Below, in pieces: positions 48,790 to 64,000 of a DNA stretch of 64,000 nt. This DNA comes from Gordionus sp. m RMFG-2023 (taxonomy: Eukaryota > Nematomorpha > Gordioida > Chordodea > Parachordodidae): positions 45,175,366 through 45,239,365 of the forward strand of contig NC_088777.1 in the NCBI RefSeq assembly GCF_954871325.1, in the 5' to 3' direction. The position numbers were made by a program, and so were the translations under genes. The notes under the pieces were generated by a model, which worked only from the letters and a program-made list of their open reading frames with translations, was not told the origin of the DNA and searched no databases. Numbering within the stretch: the stretch's first letter is position 1; each line of letters begins with the position of its first letter.

Positions 48790-49980
48790 CCAACAGTTTT
48801 AAAGGGATAGAAAAATATCTTAATAATTTTGGTATAGGGGAGACTACATCTAAAATAATCAATTCACAAACCATGATTAATAATATTGCCCATGCCAATA
48901 TTTCTCAGAAACTGGCTGATAAAGTCATTGTCGAATTTATTGTAAATATAACTTTTCTTTTTCAATAAGGGCAGCAGCTAAATTTTGTAAAAAAAAATTC
49001 TACAAGGCATTATTCTTTTTTTTTGTAAAATATCCATGTATAATTTTTAAAAAAAGATATGTCTAGCCATAAAAAACTCTAATTCATATTTTACTAATTT
49101 ATTCTTTAGTTAAGAAATTTGATTTTTTTTATTAATAATCTTTAACAACACAAAATTTTCTATTAGCAAAGAATCAAGGTTATCTGTAAGTAAAAAAAAT
49201 TAAGTAAATTTTAAAAAATGATTTCTCTTAAGCGACTATTTTGATAAATATTTAGTCTATTTATTGTAATGGGATTAGTTTATTTTAAAAAAGTTTACGC
49301 CATAGTCTTCATTTTATACATAGACCAATCGGGTGGGCATACCTCTTTTAATCTAATCTTGATTGAGTTATTATTTTAATTAAGATAAATTCGACTATTA
49401 ATTGTACTTTATAATATGATACTTATAAAATGACGAACTTGAATATAAAAATGCTGTTTAGTATATTAAATTAGGAGACGCCATATAATCTTTTTATTTC
49501 ATAACCAATATTTCATAATAATAATAATAATTTCATTTAAAATAAATATATTATTAACTATTTAAATTAAGAAAATTTTAATAAACATTCATTTGCTATA
49601 ATATAAATGAAATTTTGCTTCAGTTATTATACTCCTATTTATAATAACAACAACAAAATAATATATATAATTTATAAATTTATAATTATATAATTAAAAA
49701 TAAAATTCTATAATTGAGTCCCCAAAAAGGAACCATAATTGTGTCTAAAAATTTCTATTTGAATTTTTTGTCGAATAAAAAGAAATTCTCTGGGTTCATT
49801 TGTGAAAAGTCGTATTATATTATCCAGATTTTTTAAAAACATAAATGTTGAAAGCGAAAAATGCCCGTTTAGAAGTCACTACTGGAGTGAATATGAAGTT
49901 TTTAAAATTTTTGTATTTGTTTGTCTTTTTTTTTCTGCCTGTGTTATTAAATTGAAATTTATGTTTGAAGGGAATGATGA
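48790..49980. other. Spacer between the hAT and the second RLE-type LINE
   Basis: No gene seen. It is AT-rich, with a short ATA/ATT trinucleotide run near 49,519. Confidence 0.5.
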
Positions 49981-49984
49981 GACA

Positions 49985-52420
49985 CACGTGTAGTCCCATA
50001 TGAATGATTTGCCGAGGGCCCAAGGTATGGTTGTCATACCATCAGGTCTTAAACCATCTACTTGAGATAAATTTGATGGTTCAAGATTGTTTGGAATGTG
50101 TGCAGCTGTTAAGCTTCTATTTATTATATGGTTTACAGCTGAGTGGCGTTGATGTCGCCCTTGAATAAAAATACAATTTAAGCCATGTCTATCCGTTGAA
50201 TCAACGGGTGATTTGCATTTGATGCAGGCATGAGGCTATACTATATCGCAACCTAAACCAATGGTTACTCTCAGTTGTTCATCTGATAAGAGATTACCAA
50301 GGTTGCGACTAGGGGTGATTCTAACCATTCATGACCACCAAGTCTGTCAGATAATTGAAGGAGTTGAATGCAATCTAAAGGTGGATTGACTGATATATCT
50401 GTTTGGTATTTCGAAATTAAAGGTGTGAAAATTTTTTCGTGTGTGATGATTGATGGTAATACAGTGTTAATGGGTGTGTTTGCCTTCCATTTGTCAATAG
50501 CGTCGTCTAATAAACGATCGGTAGGGTATATGAATCCAGAAATCATATTGTTATATAATCTAGATGATACGAATGATGATAAGGATAAAAGATTGAGCGG
50601 CAAAAAATCTAAACCGCCTAGTTTAGAAGGTAGCTGAGCAAGTGACCATTTGAATGAGTTTAAATTTATGTTTAAAATTTTTTTCATAAATATTTTAAAT
50701 TTATCCTGAATTTTTGATATGAATTCATTGTTTTTGAAAAAAGATAATGATCGGAAAATGTGCATAAATTTAGGTATGTACAGGCATTTGCGAATTAAAA
50801 ATAAAGATTGATGAGCTGGTAGGAGACTTAGAATGTGCTCCATACTGTAAAAGCTTTTAAAAATCTTGTGGAGAAAATCTTCCGACTTGGTCGCATTAGC
50901 TAATGGGGACCCAAGTAAGGTTAAGCTGTCAGGAGCAATGATTTTGTAGCCTTCCAACTTTTGTGGCTTATTTTAAGAAACATAATTCTATTTTATTTAT
51001 GTTGAATACCAGGCCGATAGCTTGGGAATTGATTTCCAGGTGTTTTAAGGCGCTTAGTACATTAGCTGAAGGGCCACAGATGGTCCCATTGTCTAAATAG
51101 CCTAGATTATGATCTAGGTTGAAATTTTGTTTAATTTGGTAGATGAGATGTTGGATTCCAAAACAAAAAAGATAAGGTCCTAATGGATCCCCTTGTTGGA
51201 TGCCCAGTATAAAATCTGATAGGATCCATATGTCAAAGGTGTCTGAAAACCATATGAGGATTCAATAAATTTAGAATAACAGGGAAATGTTTCATAGAAG
51301 AATTTTAAAAATGAGGTACGATGTAGGCTATTGAAGGCATTTTTGAAATCTAGTTTACATATTGCAGAATCAGGTGGTGGGTTTTCTAAGTAAATTCTTA
51401 AGGTATGAGCCGCTATTTCACAGCCATCCTTGATCCCAAAACCTAGTTGATAAGAGTTTAAAATGTTGACAGCATCATGTTTGATGTGTTCAATTATGAT
51501 TATGGCTATTAATCTTTTGAAAAAGGAACCTACTGCAATGGGACGGGTACCACCATCTGGCTTAGATAAAGCAATTAGACGTGCGCCAAAAAGGATTTGG
51601 TGAGTTTGCATTGGAATATCATTATTTATTATGTTATAACAATGTTAAAACCTTGATGACTATGGGAAGGATTTTTTGAATTAATTAAGTATTGAAAATA
51701 GGAGGGTCTGAAACCAACAAGACCCCCTGCTGAGTATTTATTGAAAGAATTGATAGCATTATCTATTTCATCACTGGTAAAAATTACAGTCTGGTGGATT
51801 GGAGATGGGTAGATTATCTGTACAAGCTTCAGGATGTAGTTGTTTCAATAGCTGTAATGTTTCTTCATTGATAGGAGAAAGATGGTTATCTGAGGATATG
51901 AGTTTAATTGCACCACCTATGTCACCTTGATCTATTTTATTTGATATTATTTTGCATTTGTGTGTTATATCATTACTTGCTTTTTATAATTATGATTGTA
52001 GTTAATCATTTGAATAGTGTCAAAATTATCAATGTTTGATTTTATTTGTTCATGTAATGGGGTCTCTTTGTTAGCGGGACGTATAAGACATATGTGAGAG
52101 AAGGTTAATAAGTCTTCCCATGATTTTAAACAATTTAAGTTATCATTAACTTTTGTGATAAGTTTAATAACAAAATTTGAAATTAGGTTTCAAGATTTAT
52201 TTGGTAGATGTGTTAAAGTGGGTCCTTTTTTCCATTCAAAAAATCTTTCAAAATCTGTGTTAATAAGGGGAGGATGAGGCTCAATAATATTTAATAAGGG
52301 TTTGGATATTGTTATAATTTCATTGGTTGGAAATTTTTGAGAGGAAGGACACTGCTATCAATCTCTATAAATATTTTTATTTTGTTTAGACTTTATTTAT
52401 TTAATTAATTGTATATTGCA
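49985..52420 (-). mobile_element. LINE with restriction-like endonuclease, copy 2
   Basis: Minus strand, in order. A degenerate N-terminal part (52,400-51,620) has FERFFEWKKGPTLTHLP. The reverse transcriptase (51611-51180, then a shifted frame) has LIALSKPDGGTRPIAVG, KLDFKNAFNSLHR, GIQQGDPLGPYLFCFG and GYLDNGT. The thumb region (50957-50271) has LLPAHQSLFLIRKCL and SKLGGLDFLPL. Then comes a Cys/His motif with SPVDSTDRHGLNC, and finally GLRPDGMTTIPW...IWDYTC, the restriction-like endonuclease core. This domain order fits R2-superfamily LINEs. The active-site YLDD reads YLDN and there are at least three frame breaks, so the copy is dead. Less decayed than the copy at 1,050-2,400. Target duplications were not found. 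Confidence 0.85.
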
Positions 52421-53924
52421 TTTTTTGTTTTCATATTCATATTTGTTAAATAGTTCTGTTACGATTTTGGAATATTGGGAAGAAACACGCATCAAATTAA
52501 TTAGATTTTATAAAATCTTATAATATTTTATAATAATAATAAATGTTATAATTATTTATATAATATGCAATTTAGCCATTCAATAATGGGAAATAAAGTT
52601 TATAAGAGCATTCATTTATTTTGAAGAATCTAGCGATATAAATCAAAGATAGAGATATAGATGAAAGTTTATAATAAATAAAATCCTAGGGATAAATAGT
52701 TATAATCTTAGGCAACCAATGATAAAATGCTTATTCCCGGGGTTTAGAAAAAGAAACAACGATTTTCTAGAGATATAAGAGATTTTTACAAAAAAATCTG
52801 ATTCAATTATCTTATTTATACGTATTTAAGTAAAATCATTTTAATAAAATATAATTTAAAATAAAAAATGAACTCGGAAAATTCAATAAAAAGGATTCTA
52901 AAAAATAAAATTTTTACAGAACAAAATCAATCTCTTAAAATTATTAGTCCACAATTTTTTAAATCCTTATAACGAACAGAAGAGGATCCATCTCAGAATA
53001 TTTGTTAAAGTCCTTTTAATTGCATAAATAATGTATGAGAGGCCAATAGGAATTGGCTAAATCATTTTTTCATCATATTAGATAAAGGTCCTAAGCCAAT
53101 TCTTGCTTACTTATTAGACAATAAGTAACGTAGAACACTTAAAATATTTCACACTTATAATTTAAGTAATTATTTGGGTTATTTGATGTTAATTTTTTAA
53201 AATAATAAATGCTACGCAATATATAGAATTTTTTCCAACATATTTAATGATAACTTCGCGCGTATATATTTGCAGAAAAATATTCGTTATAACGGATTTG
53301 TAAAAATATGGCTAAATTATATTCGCTTCAAGTATTCGAAGTTTAAATTTCGAGGAAATAAATTAGAGATGATTTAGTTAGAGATATGTTTTCGAGATAA
53401 ATGTTTAACAAAAGAATTTCGTTCAATTGGTTTGGACGATATTACGTTCATTTTAAAATTCCTTCTCAATAAACACAACATGTGTTTATAAATTTTTAGC
53501 TATAAAGTATCTCGCTATAAAAGATTAGCTCAATTGACATGATACGTTAAATCGAGTACCTTTTTATTTATCTCAATACTACAAAAAATATGCTGAAATT
53601 TAATTATTTGCAGTTTTGTTACAAACCGAATCCTGAAAGGATTTCTAGAAATTGTAAGATAGGTTCAGATTGCTATGGTTCTTATAAGTTTTATGGAATA
53701 ATTCCAGGTTATGGTTCTGGTTCTTCCAGTTTCTCAGGTTGAAGGTTCTAATTTCTTATTTTGGTTTATGAATAATTTGATTAAGTTATAAGAGGTTTCA
53801 ACAAACAAATTTTAGCAATATTTTGCTTTAACAATCAGTTTATCTTTCAATAATCAATATCTTTTAAGTATAAGCAAATATTCGTCTTATATCATTTATA
53901 TAAAATTAATTTGTGAAATCTGAA
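52421..53924. other. Intergenic region
   Basis: No gene seen over about 1.5 kb of AT-rich sequence. The right end should carry the promoter of the small lysine-rich gene. Confidence 0.45.
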
Positions 53925-54396
53925 ATGGAAAATATTATGATGAAACTTTTATTTGGTGATAAAAAAAAATCTGAAAAGCAACCTTTAAAAAAAGGTAATA
54001 TATATTATAGACATATTTAATTTTATTTTATTAGTTAAACAAAAGGGAAAAATTAGACAGTTATTTGAAAAATTGGTAAAGAAAAAATCCATTGATCTAA
54101 AAGGATCGGGAGAAACTAATGTTAATGATGACATTAGCAATATCAATGCGATGATAGTTCCAGACACTGCCAATTTGTTAAGTGGTTGCCTCAAACACAA
54201 AGAGAAATCTCCAGCTGCTCATAAAGAGGGTAAAATAAATATTATAGATATGCTTAAGATTTGTATCATATTAGACAAACAAAAATGGGTGAAACTTAAT
54301 AACAATAAGAAAGATACCTTTCCCGATATTAGCATGGGGGGTGACGATAAGAGCGGACAATGCCAATATAGATTAAAACCTTTGGATTTCAAGTAA
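53925..54396 (+). CDS. Small lysine-rich orphan protein, 2 exons
   Basis: Exons 53925-53994 and 54035-54396 with a 40-base GT...AG intron, matching the short-intron style of Rab18. The product is 143 residues. The N-terminus is very basic (KKKSEKQPLKKVKQKGKIRQ), followed by LFEKLVKKKS, a polar middle and the tail CQYRLKPLDFK. I recognise no domain, signal peptide or membrane segment. A nuclear or nucleic-acid-binding role is only a guess from charge. It ends 485 bases before the start of the kinase on the same strand; a transcript joining the two is possible but the stop codon separates the proteins. Confidence 0.55.
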
Positions 54397-54881
54397 ATTA
54401 GATGGATTTATTTGTTTTTAAGGTTAGCAAATAAAGCGATTGAAGAATGAATTTAAAAAACTATTATTCCATTCTTGGAATTTTTGAAAATTAAATTAAA
54501 ATATTTTGAAAAGTGCAAATATGAATTAAGTCTAACAAAACGAATTATAACGAATAATTGGTCGAATCTTTATCATTTATGTATTCGATTCGAATTCTCA
54601 AAAATAAAATATTTTTATTTGAGATCTTAAAATACGAATCACATATCGTATAACAAATAATTTCTTTTTGGCATAATGTTTAATTACTCCAATAGTTGTG
54701 CAAAGTAAAAGGAAGAAAGATAAATTAAGAGAGAAAAATAAAAGATGAAAGTAATTCTGTTTAGAAGATGTCTAGTTAGAATTTAGAATATAATATTTTT
54801 TTTGTTGATTTTAATGGTAATTTTTAAACAAAATATTCAAAATATAGTGAATTAGATCTTAGTGCTAATCGAGAATCCAAA

Positions 54882-58375
<3,494 letters not shown>

Positions 58376-58775
58376 TTATAATTATTATTATCATATCTAA
58401 TAAATAGTTGAAAAAATAATATTGAAAATAATTTACTTTGACCTATGCTTTATAATCCCAAAGCAATTTTTAGGTTATATTTTTTAAATGCTGCTTAAAT
58501 TTGTTTAGATTTAAGAACAACTTAAGTTAAAATTCTTGAAATTAAAATTAAAATATGTTTATCAATTTGTGACAAATTATTGAAAAGTATTGTTTATAGA
58601 AAAATTTGTCTTATAGATGTTCCAACCTATGACTAGTTTCGTTTCGCCCAATGCTAATATTTTATTTTATTGTTGCTTATGTAATTTTAGCGTACTTTAA
58701 TAAGTTTTAAACAAAGTGCCTTAAACTTTATATAAATCAGGGAATGAATCAAAATTTTATATCTGCTTCTTTATT

Positions 58776-61236
58776 TGACAATTCATTCATAAAAGCATGT
58801 TTCAATTAAAATCAGCTGTAAACGCCATTAACACCTGTTGATTACCACGATGATAATGTCTCTTACTACCAATATTTAAATTCTTATAAATATTTTAATA
58901 AATACTATGGTTATATATATAATTATTTTCCTATAGTTAGTTCTTAATACCATGATCTGTTAAAAATAGTCCATTATTAATTGTTATTTTATATTTAATT
59001 TGCTACTTATACAATTTTATTAATCAAACATTCTATTTTATAAAAAGCATTATTTTTACTTTCTAAATTATTAATATTTACATTCATTACAATAATATAG
59101 TCAAATCTTCTAAAATAAGTTTAAGTTCTTTGCTTATAATATGCAGGTAAGCAATATCAGCAATTTTTATTCAAGTTTGTTAGAAATCTTTTTATTAACT
59201 GTATGCAATAATATATACCTAAACTGAAGATTCCATATAAGAATATCCATACCAATCAGACACTGACACATTTATTTGGGTTCCATATAAATTACATTTA
59301 ATTTTATAAAAACTTAATTAAAGAGTTTTGTATTTATGAAATATGGAACTAAAATAATGTGTCATCATCGATTTGTATTTAACAATGCTTAATGCATTAT
59401 AAGTTAATCTAGGGTTTAGGTAAGTATTATGTCATTGACTATGCTATATGGGGCTAAGAGTGTGAATTTTATAACTCACAGCTTATAAATTGTTTTATTT
59501 TGAAGCATAGACGTAGCCGAAGAGGGGGTGGGGCAAGGGGAAATCCCCCCTTTCAGAAATTTATCATTTATTATGAGTATCATTTTAAGCTAAAAAATAT
59601 TCCCCTTAGTCCTCCCCCTACTCTCTGACTCCTAAAAATGCAAGCATATATCTTAAACAATAATTTGAAAGAAAGAATGTAAAAGTTGATATTTTTTTAT
59701 AAAACTATTCATCATAATTTATACATTTTTGGAAAAATATAAAAAAAGTGAACCAAATTTTTTTTTTAAGTAATGGAATATAACCCTAAGATAAGTCTTA
59801 TAAAAAAGGTGAAATGTATTATAATTATTAATAATAGATTCATAAAATTACTAAATAATATGATATATCAAATATAATTTTTTATAAAGTGAGTAATTTT
59901 AACTTATTTATCTTAATAAAAGTAAAATATAATTATAAAACTATTGATAAAATTAAATCATAAATTAAATAAAAAAAATTAAAGCATAATATAAACAGTG
60001 GTATATTATATGTCGAAGATTTACAGTATATCTAATTTTATCAATTATCATGAGAATCAAGTTATTTTTACCAATATATCGAATTATATATTTTACAGAA
60101 AACTATAAAATATTGACAAGGACATCAGATATCCTTTAAAGACATTGTGGGATGAATAATATGAAGATTAATTTTTAATATCATTTTTATTTAAAATAAA
60201 TTGGCGTTAAATAATTGAATGCAAATTGTTGCTATATTTATTATTAAGAGCATTGATTAGTAAAATTTGTTAAAATATTAACTTTAATATATTCTCTAAC
60301 TGTCAAATATGTCTGTAAAAGGGGAATTTTACCTAGTATTTTGTAACTAATTCTATGTAATAGAAGAATATCAACTATATGTCTAATTACTTTTTATAAA
60401 TAAATAAATTATTACCATGCTTTTATAGTAATGTATATATAAGTAATTTATTATATTTTATATAAACTAATAAAAATATATTTCATATTTGTTCCAGGCT
60501 TATTTTTTTTATATTAAAATTAACCTCCTATCTTGTAATTCCCTCCCCCCTTAGGAAAATCCTGGCTACCCCTATGTTTTGAAGTTATTTTTTTTAAATT
60601 ATAAAAAAAATTGAATTCTAATTTTTATAATACTATTTCTAAATCCAATTGTAGGGTTAGAGGTCTACTACTTACCTCTTAAAAAAAATCAGGGAGAAAT
60701 AACATTAATAATTGAACGATATTTGAACATCCGATGATAATATTTGTTTTCAAAAATAAAAAAAAATTATTAAAAATATCAATATTTAAAAGTATATAGT
60801 CACAAAAAATCTAAAAATATTTTATAAGATATAAGAAATATTCATAATATATAATATCAACATTTAAAAATATATGGTCATGATATAAATCAATATTAAA
60901 TTTAAATAAATTAATCTTAATTCAGGTACACTATACAAATTTATTTATTGGCCATTAAGTAAAATTGTTTTGGTTAAATTCTGACGAATATTTATATTAG
61001 ATTTCCTATTTTGATTACCATAATGATGAAATCGGTTGTGCAAATAACGTTCAATTATTAATGTTATAAGAATTTGATAATGGGTGATTAGTGCTTTTTG
61101 ATTATGCATTAAGAATTTAAATATTTGGTAATAAGGCAAATTATCATCGTGGTAATCAACATGGTGTTAATGGCGTCTCCAGCTGATTTCAATTGATACA
61201 TGTTTAAAAATGCATTTTAATGAATGAATTGTCAGT
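58776..61236. mobile_element. Long inverted-repeat (foldback-like) element, 2.46 kb
   Basis: The left arm (about 58,776-58,893) and right arm (about 61,131-61,236) are inverted copies over about 110 bases. Both contain GACAATTCATTCAT, AATCAGCTG, GCCATTAACACC and TTGATTACCACGATGATAAT. The interior has no open frame of note, and it hosts the hAT MITE at 59,506-60,576. It looks like a non-autonomous DNA transposon. The target duplication is not clear (TTA-like), and the superfamily is unassigned. Confidence 0.75.
59506..60576. mobile_element. hAT-type non-autonomous element, 1,071 bp, nested, perfect 8-bp target duplication
   Basis: The left end is CATAGACGTAGCCGAAGAGG and the right end, in reverse, CATAGGGGTAGCCAGGATTT. 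Both run into G-rich stretches (AGGGGG). TTTTGAAG flanks both sides exactly (59498-59505; 60577-60584). The end sequence relates it to the CAGTGGCGTAGCTA element at 3,596. No coding capacity. Confidence 0.85.
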
Positions 61237-63120
61237 TTAAGTATTAATATATGTCATTGGACGAGGTAGACCTATATAGCTAAACGTTCTAGTTTGACAA
61301 CTGGAAGGAAACAATATTCATTTTATCCTTCTTTCTTTTTTTGCTGATAAAACACATTTGAGATGAGAGAATTTTGCTTTAGTTGGTAGACCATTATGGC
61401 CTCTAATCTTCTTATTTCATTTTCCATGATCCTGAGCATCAGCTCTCAGCATTTTCCGTATCTCACTTCATTACCTTTATCAAATTTTTCTTCGACTTTC
61501 TCGAGGCCTTGTTACCTACTCTCAATATAGTGCATATCTTTACCCAGCCATTTTTCACAATCCGATTCATATTTTCAAAATATCTCCGCCAATATTTCAA
61601 TCATCTATAGTTATTATCCCAAAATTTTTTCGAAAGTATTTGCCTGATTTTTTTCTCTCTCTTAATGATTTATTCCTCACGCATCCATCCATTTACATCT
61701 TTATTATTTAATTTCATGAGTCATTTCTATTGGCCATATATTATTACTCAAGTGTATCAGAGGATAATTTTGTTTGAACATGAGAGAAACGAAGTGTTAA
61801 TAGTGAAAACTATACCAATTTAATTAATCCTATTAATATGAAAATAAGTTATGGATGCTCAGAAAAAAGAAAAAAGAAAGAAAGATGTCTACATAAGGCC
61901 TATTATATTAAAAAATTTTTACATTTCCAAAATTCTGAAGTGTGTTTCTACTCATCAGGCGTTTTCCTATTTTCAAAAATTTTAGATCCATATTAGAGTA
62001 TATTTTAAATAAATTTTGCCAGAATACATGGTTACAAATTAACTATTCATACAAAATTTGATGGATCTATGCTCTCCTTTACTTATCAATCATATTATTT
62101 ATAGCGTCGGTCAGTATCCTAAACTCATTTTTAATCTAATCAAACCGAAGGAGTATTTGTTACTTAATCTCGCATTATTTAGCTAGTCGACTAATGTAAC
62201 AGAGGGAACAAATTAACCGACCACAAGAATTAGGACTGCGTCACCTGTTAATATTGTACTTTCTAGTAACGATAGAGTGCTGTTTATCAATCTGCGTTCA
62301 TTCTATCCAAACTGCAAAATGATTTCTGATATACGCTGAATTCAGGTACTCATTGGCAATTAGACTAGAGGTGGATATATCTTAATACATTAAATATCAA
62401 AGATGCAGGGCTTAAGTTAACAAAAAAGTAAGATGTCCTTTCCATTGTGTTTTTAATAGAAGTAAATATATAGTCATGCATGCAATAATTATTAAAATAA
62501 TTCAGAAAGCACTTTAAGGAGTACTTGTTCCAGCACATATTGAACCGTGAGATTTGTCAATAATTAAAAACAGACCTGAATAAAAGACCAAAGGGAATGG
62601 ATTTTACAGGTTCATAAATCCTAAAAGCATTGACTAAAATAGTAGAGTAACACCTTTAACAGTATAGCATAAATTTTGTTTCTATTAGTTAAAATTATAG
62701 ATTAAACCAAATATTCTTGCATAAAGTATTTGATTGTAAATATTTTATAATTAATTATGCTTGCTATACCCTATAAAATAAGGATGAAATTTTATTATAT
62801 TTTTATTGTATCTAAATATAGAATTATCGAAGCTTTGGGGCTGAAAAAATTAATATTTTCGCACTTATCCGATTTTTCGCAATTAAAAGACTAAATTTTA
62901 ATCATTTAATATATAAACCAATTTTATGTTGGTATTAGTAATATATTATATGCAAGGTATATTAAATTTATTGTAAAATTATACAATTATTTTATTATTA
63001 TTAAAATATTAAGAGATTTAAAATGTCTAAAAATATTTTTTTTTGTAATTTGAATCAGTGAAATAACATGTGATAAATTTAAAAATTATATCTCGTTTAA
63101 GCTCGGTTATATTAGTTACC
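61237..63120. other. Intergenic region with a coding-like relic on the minus strand
   Basis: No intact gene. At about 61,330-61,600 the minus strand gives pieces such as CEKWLGKDMHYIESR, GLEKVEEKFDKGNEVRYGK and MENEIRRLEAIMVYQLK, separated by stops. Together they look like a degenerate coiled-coil protein of unknown origin. The remaining sequence is featureless. Confidence 0.35.
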
Positions 63121-63129
63121 AAAATTTAA

Positions 63130-63610
63130 CAGTTTAAAATTATTACTTACGAAATTATGGTCGTCCAACCAGATATTCACGAACCAAAAGATAAGGCTCT
63201 TCAAATCCCTAATTCTACCTATCTTAACATATGGATTAGAGATGTGGTAGGACACCAAAAACAATATTAACACATCCCAGATCTTTATAAACAAATGCTA
63301 AGAAGAATTACTAAAACACTCTCTGGAATAGGTGCAACATCCTACCTATCAATCGACTCATTCCTTTGAGGAGATTAGAATTACTTGGTCATTGCTTAAG
63401 ACATTCAGAAGAAAATATGATATTTTTCGTCCATGAGAGGGACCCCAGATTATGGGAGGTAGAGAACTCCCATATACTATTGGCTGATGTCCGAAGGACA
63501 TGTACTTGATCAATTTCGTTTACAGATTTTTTGGCACTCAGCAAAAACAAAAAATTCTAAAGGAACATCTACAATACATGCTTAAACATGGTCTGAACTA
63601 TAGCAGAAAT
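63130..63610 (+). pseudogene. LINE 3' fragment
   Basis: Plus-strand frames with breaks give LFKSLILPILTYGLEMW (about 63,200-63,250), then IPLRRLELLGHCLRHSEEN (about 63,353-63,412) and DPRLWE. These match the C-terminal region of non-LTR reverse transcriptase proteins (LPVLLYGSETW and RRLRFAGHCxR patterns). The catalytic part is absent. Several frameshifts; dead. Its family differs from the two RLE-type copies and probably from the LINE at 44,035. Confidence 0.65.
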
Positions 63611-63829
63611 CGATAGGAAGGATGAGACTATTCTCGCACCTGCTTATTTCCTCTCCTCTTCTCCCGGGTTGAATGACAATTTATGGTTCGGCACAGGTTA
63701 TATTGGAATTATGGATAGAATAAAATAGGATGAGGGAGATGATAATTATTTTTTTTATCTTCCCCCCCCCCCTTTTATAACTAATTTCCCTGTCTTTTTC
63801 CTTTTTCTACTGGATGAATGATATTGACG

Positions 63830-63905
63830 AAGGATATGATAATCATAGAACCGTGAATAATAATAATGATAACGATTCCCGTTCACTATAATAATGATAA
63901 TGTGG
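63830..63905 (+). repeat. AAT/GAT-rich simple repeat
   Basis: Short interrupted runs of ATAATAATGATAA, present twice around a GATTCCCGTTCAC word. Possibly the tail region of the preceding LINE fragment. Confidence 0.4.
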
Positions 63906-64000
63906 TAAACATAATGAGGATCCCATGCATCGCTCGCTTAGTAATGAGAAGGATGGGAACACACGATATTGACTCTAGTGAATGACAAAAATAATGAAGG

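Overview
The window is AT-rich eukaryotic DNA with spliced genes. Many introns are only about 39-47 bases long with GT...AG ends; others are swollen to kilobases by transposons. The recognisable genes are a Rab18 GTPase, coilin, a FAM91A1 orthologue and a PKG-like kinase, and LINE and hAT elements are abundant. This points to an animal (metazoan) nuclear genome from a fast-evolving, AT-rich lineage with small introns. A myxozoan/cnidarian or similarly reduced animal is possible, but the sequence alone does not settle the taxon.

Layout. 1-3,250: a decayed LINE on the minus strand with a restriction-like endonuclease motif (about 1,050-2,400) in otherwise empty DNA. 3,250-5,410: tandem repeats, a 398-bp hAT-type MITE, then Rab18 (+, 7 exons). 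5,754-5,912: the last two exons of an unrecognised minus-strand gene. 7,316-9,877: coilin (-, 6 exons). 11,200-30,983: a FAM91A1 orthologue (-, at least 17 exons) whose introns hold several MITEs, an internally deleted hAT and a broken Ty3/Gypsy LTR element. 31,700-36,450: tandem repeats, a hAT relic, two MITEs and an about 820-bp CTTTT pentanucleotide array. 38,199-40,412: a predicted secreted protein with two fibronectin-III-like domains (+, 6 exons). 43,641-48,781: a hAT transposon of the ZMYM1-like/DUF4371 type, interrupted inside its transposase by a LINE (44,035-46,427, -) that carries a tRNA-like 5' end. 49,985-52,420: a second LINE with the restriction-like endonuclease (-). 53,925-58,375: a small lysine-rich orphan gene followed by a PKG-type kinase that has lost its DFG motif (+). 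58,776-61,236: a 2.46-kb inverted-repeat element with a hAT MITE nested in it. 63,130-63,600: a LINE 3' fragment.

The host genes belong to basic cell machinery: Rab18 (ER/lipid-droplet trafficking), FAM91A1 (vesicle capture at the trans-Golgi), coilin (Cajal bodies) and kinase signalling. They do not form an operon or one pathway. Points most worth following are the predicted pseudokinase, the LINE with a tRNA-like 5' end sitting between 12-bp target duplications inside a hAT, and seven hAT-type insertions with intact or nearly intact 8-bp target duplications. Exon boundaries were worked out by eye from splice signals, reading phase and remembered family sequences; no database search was run.
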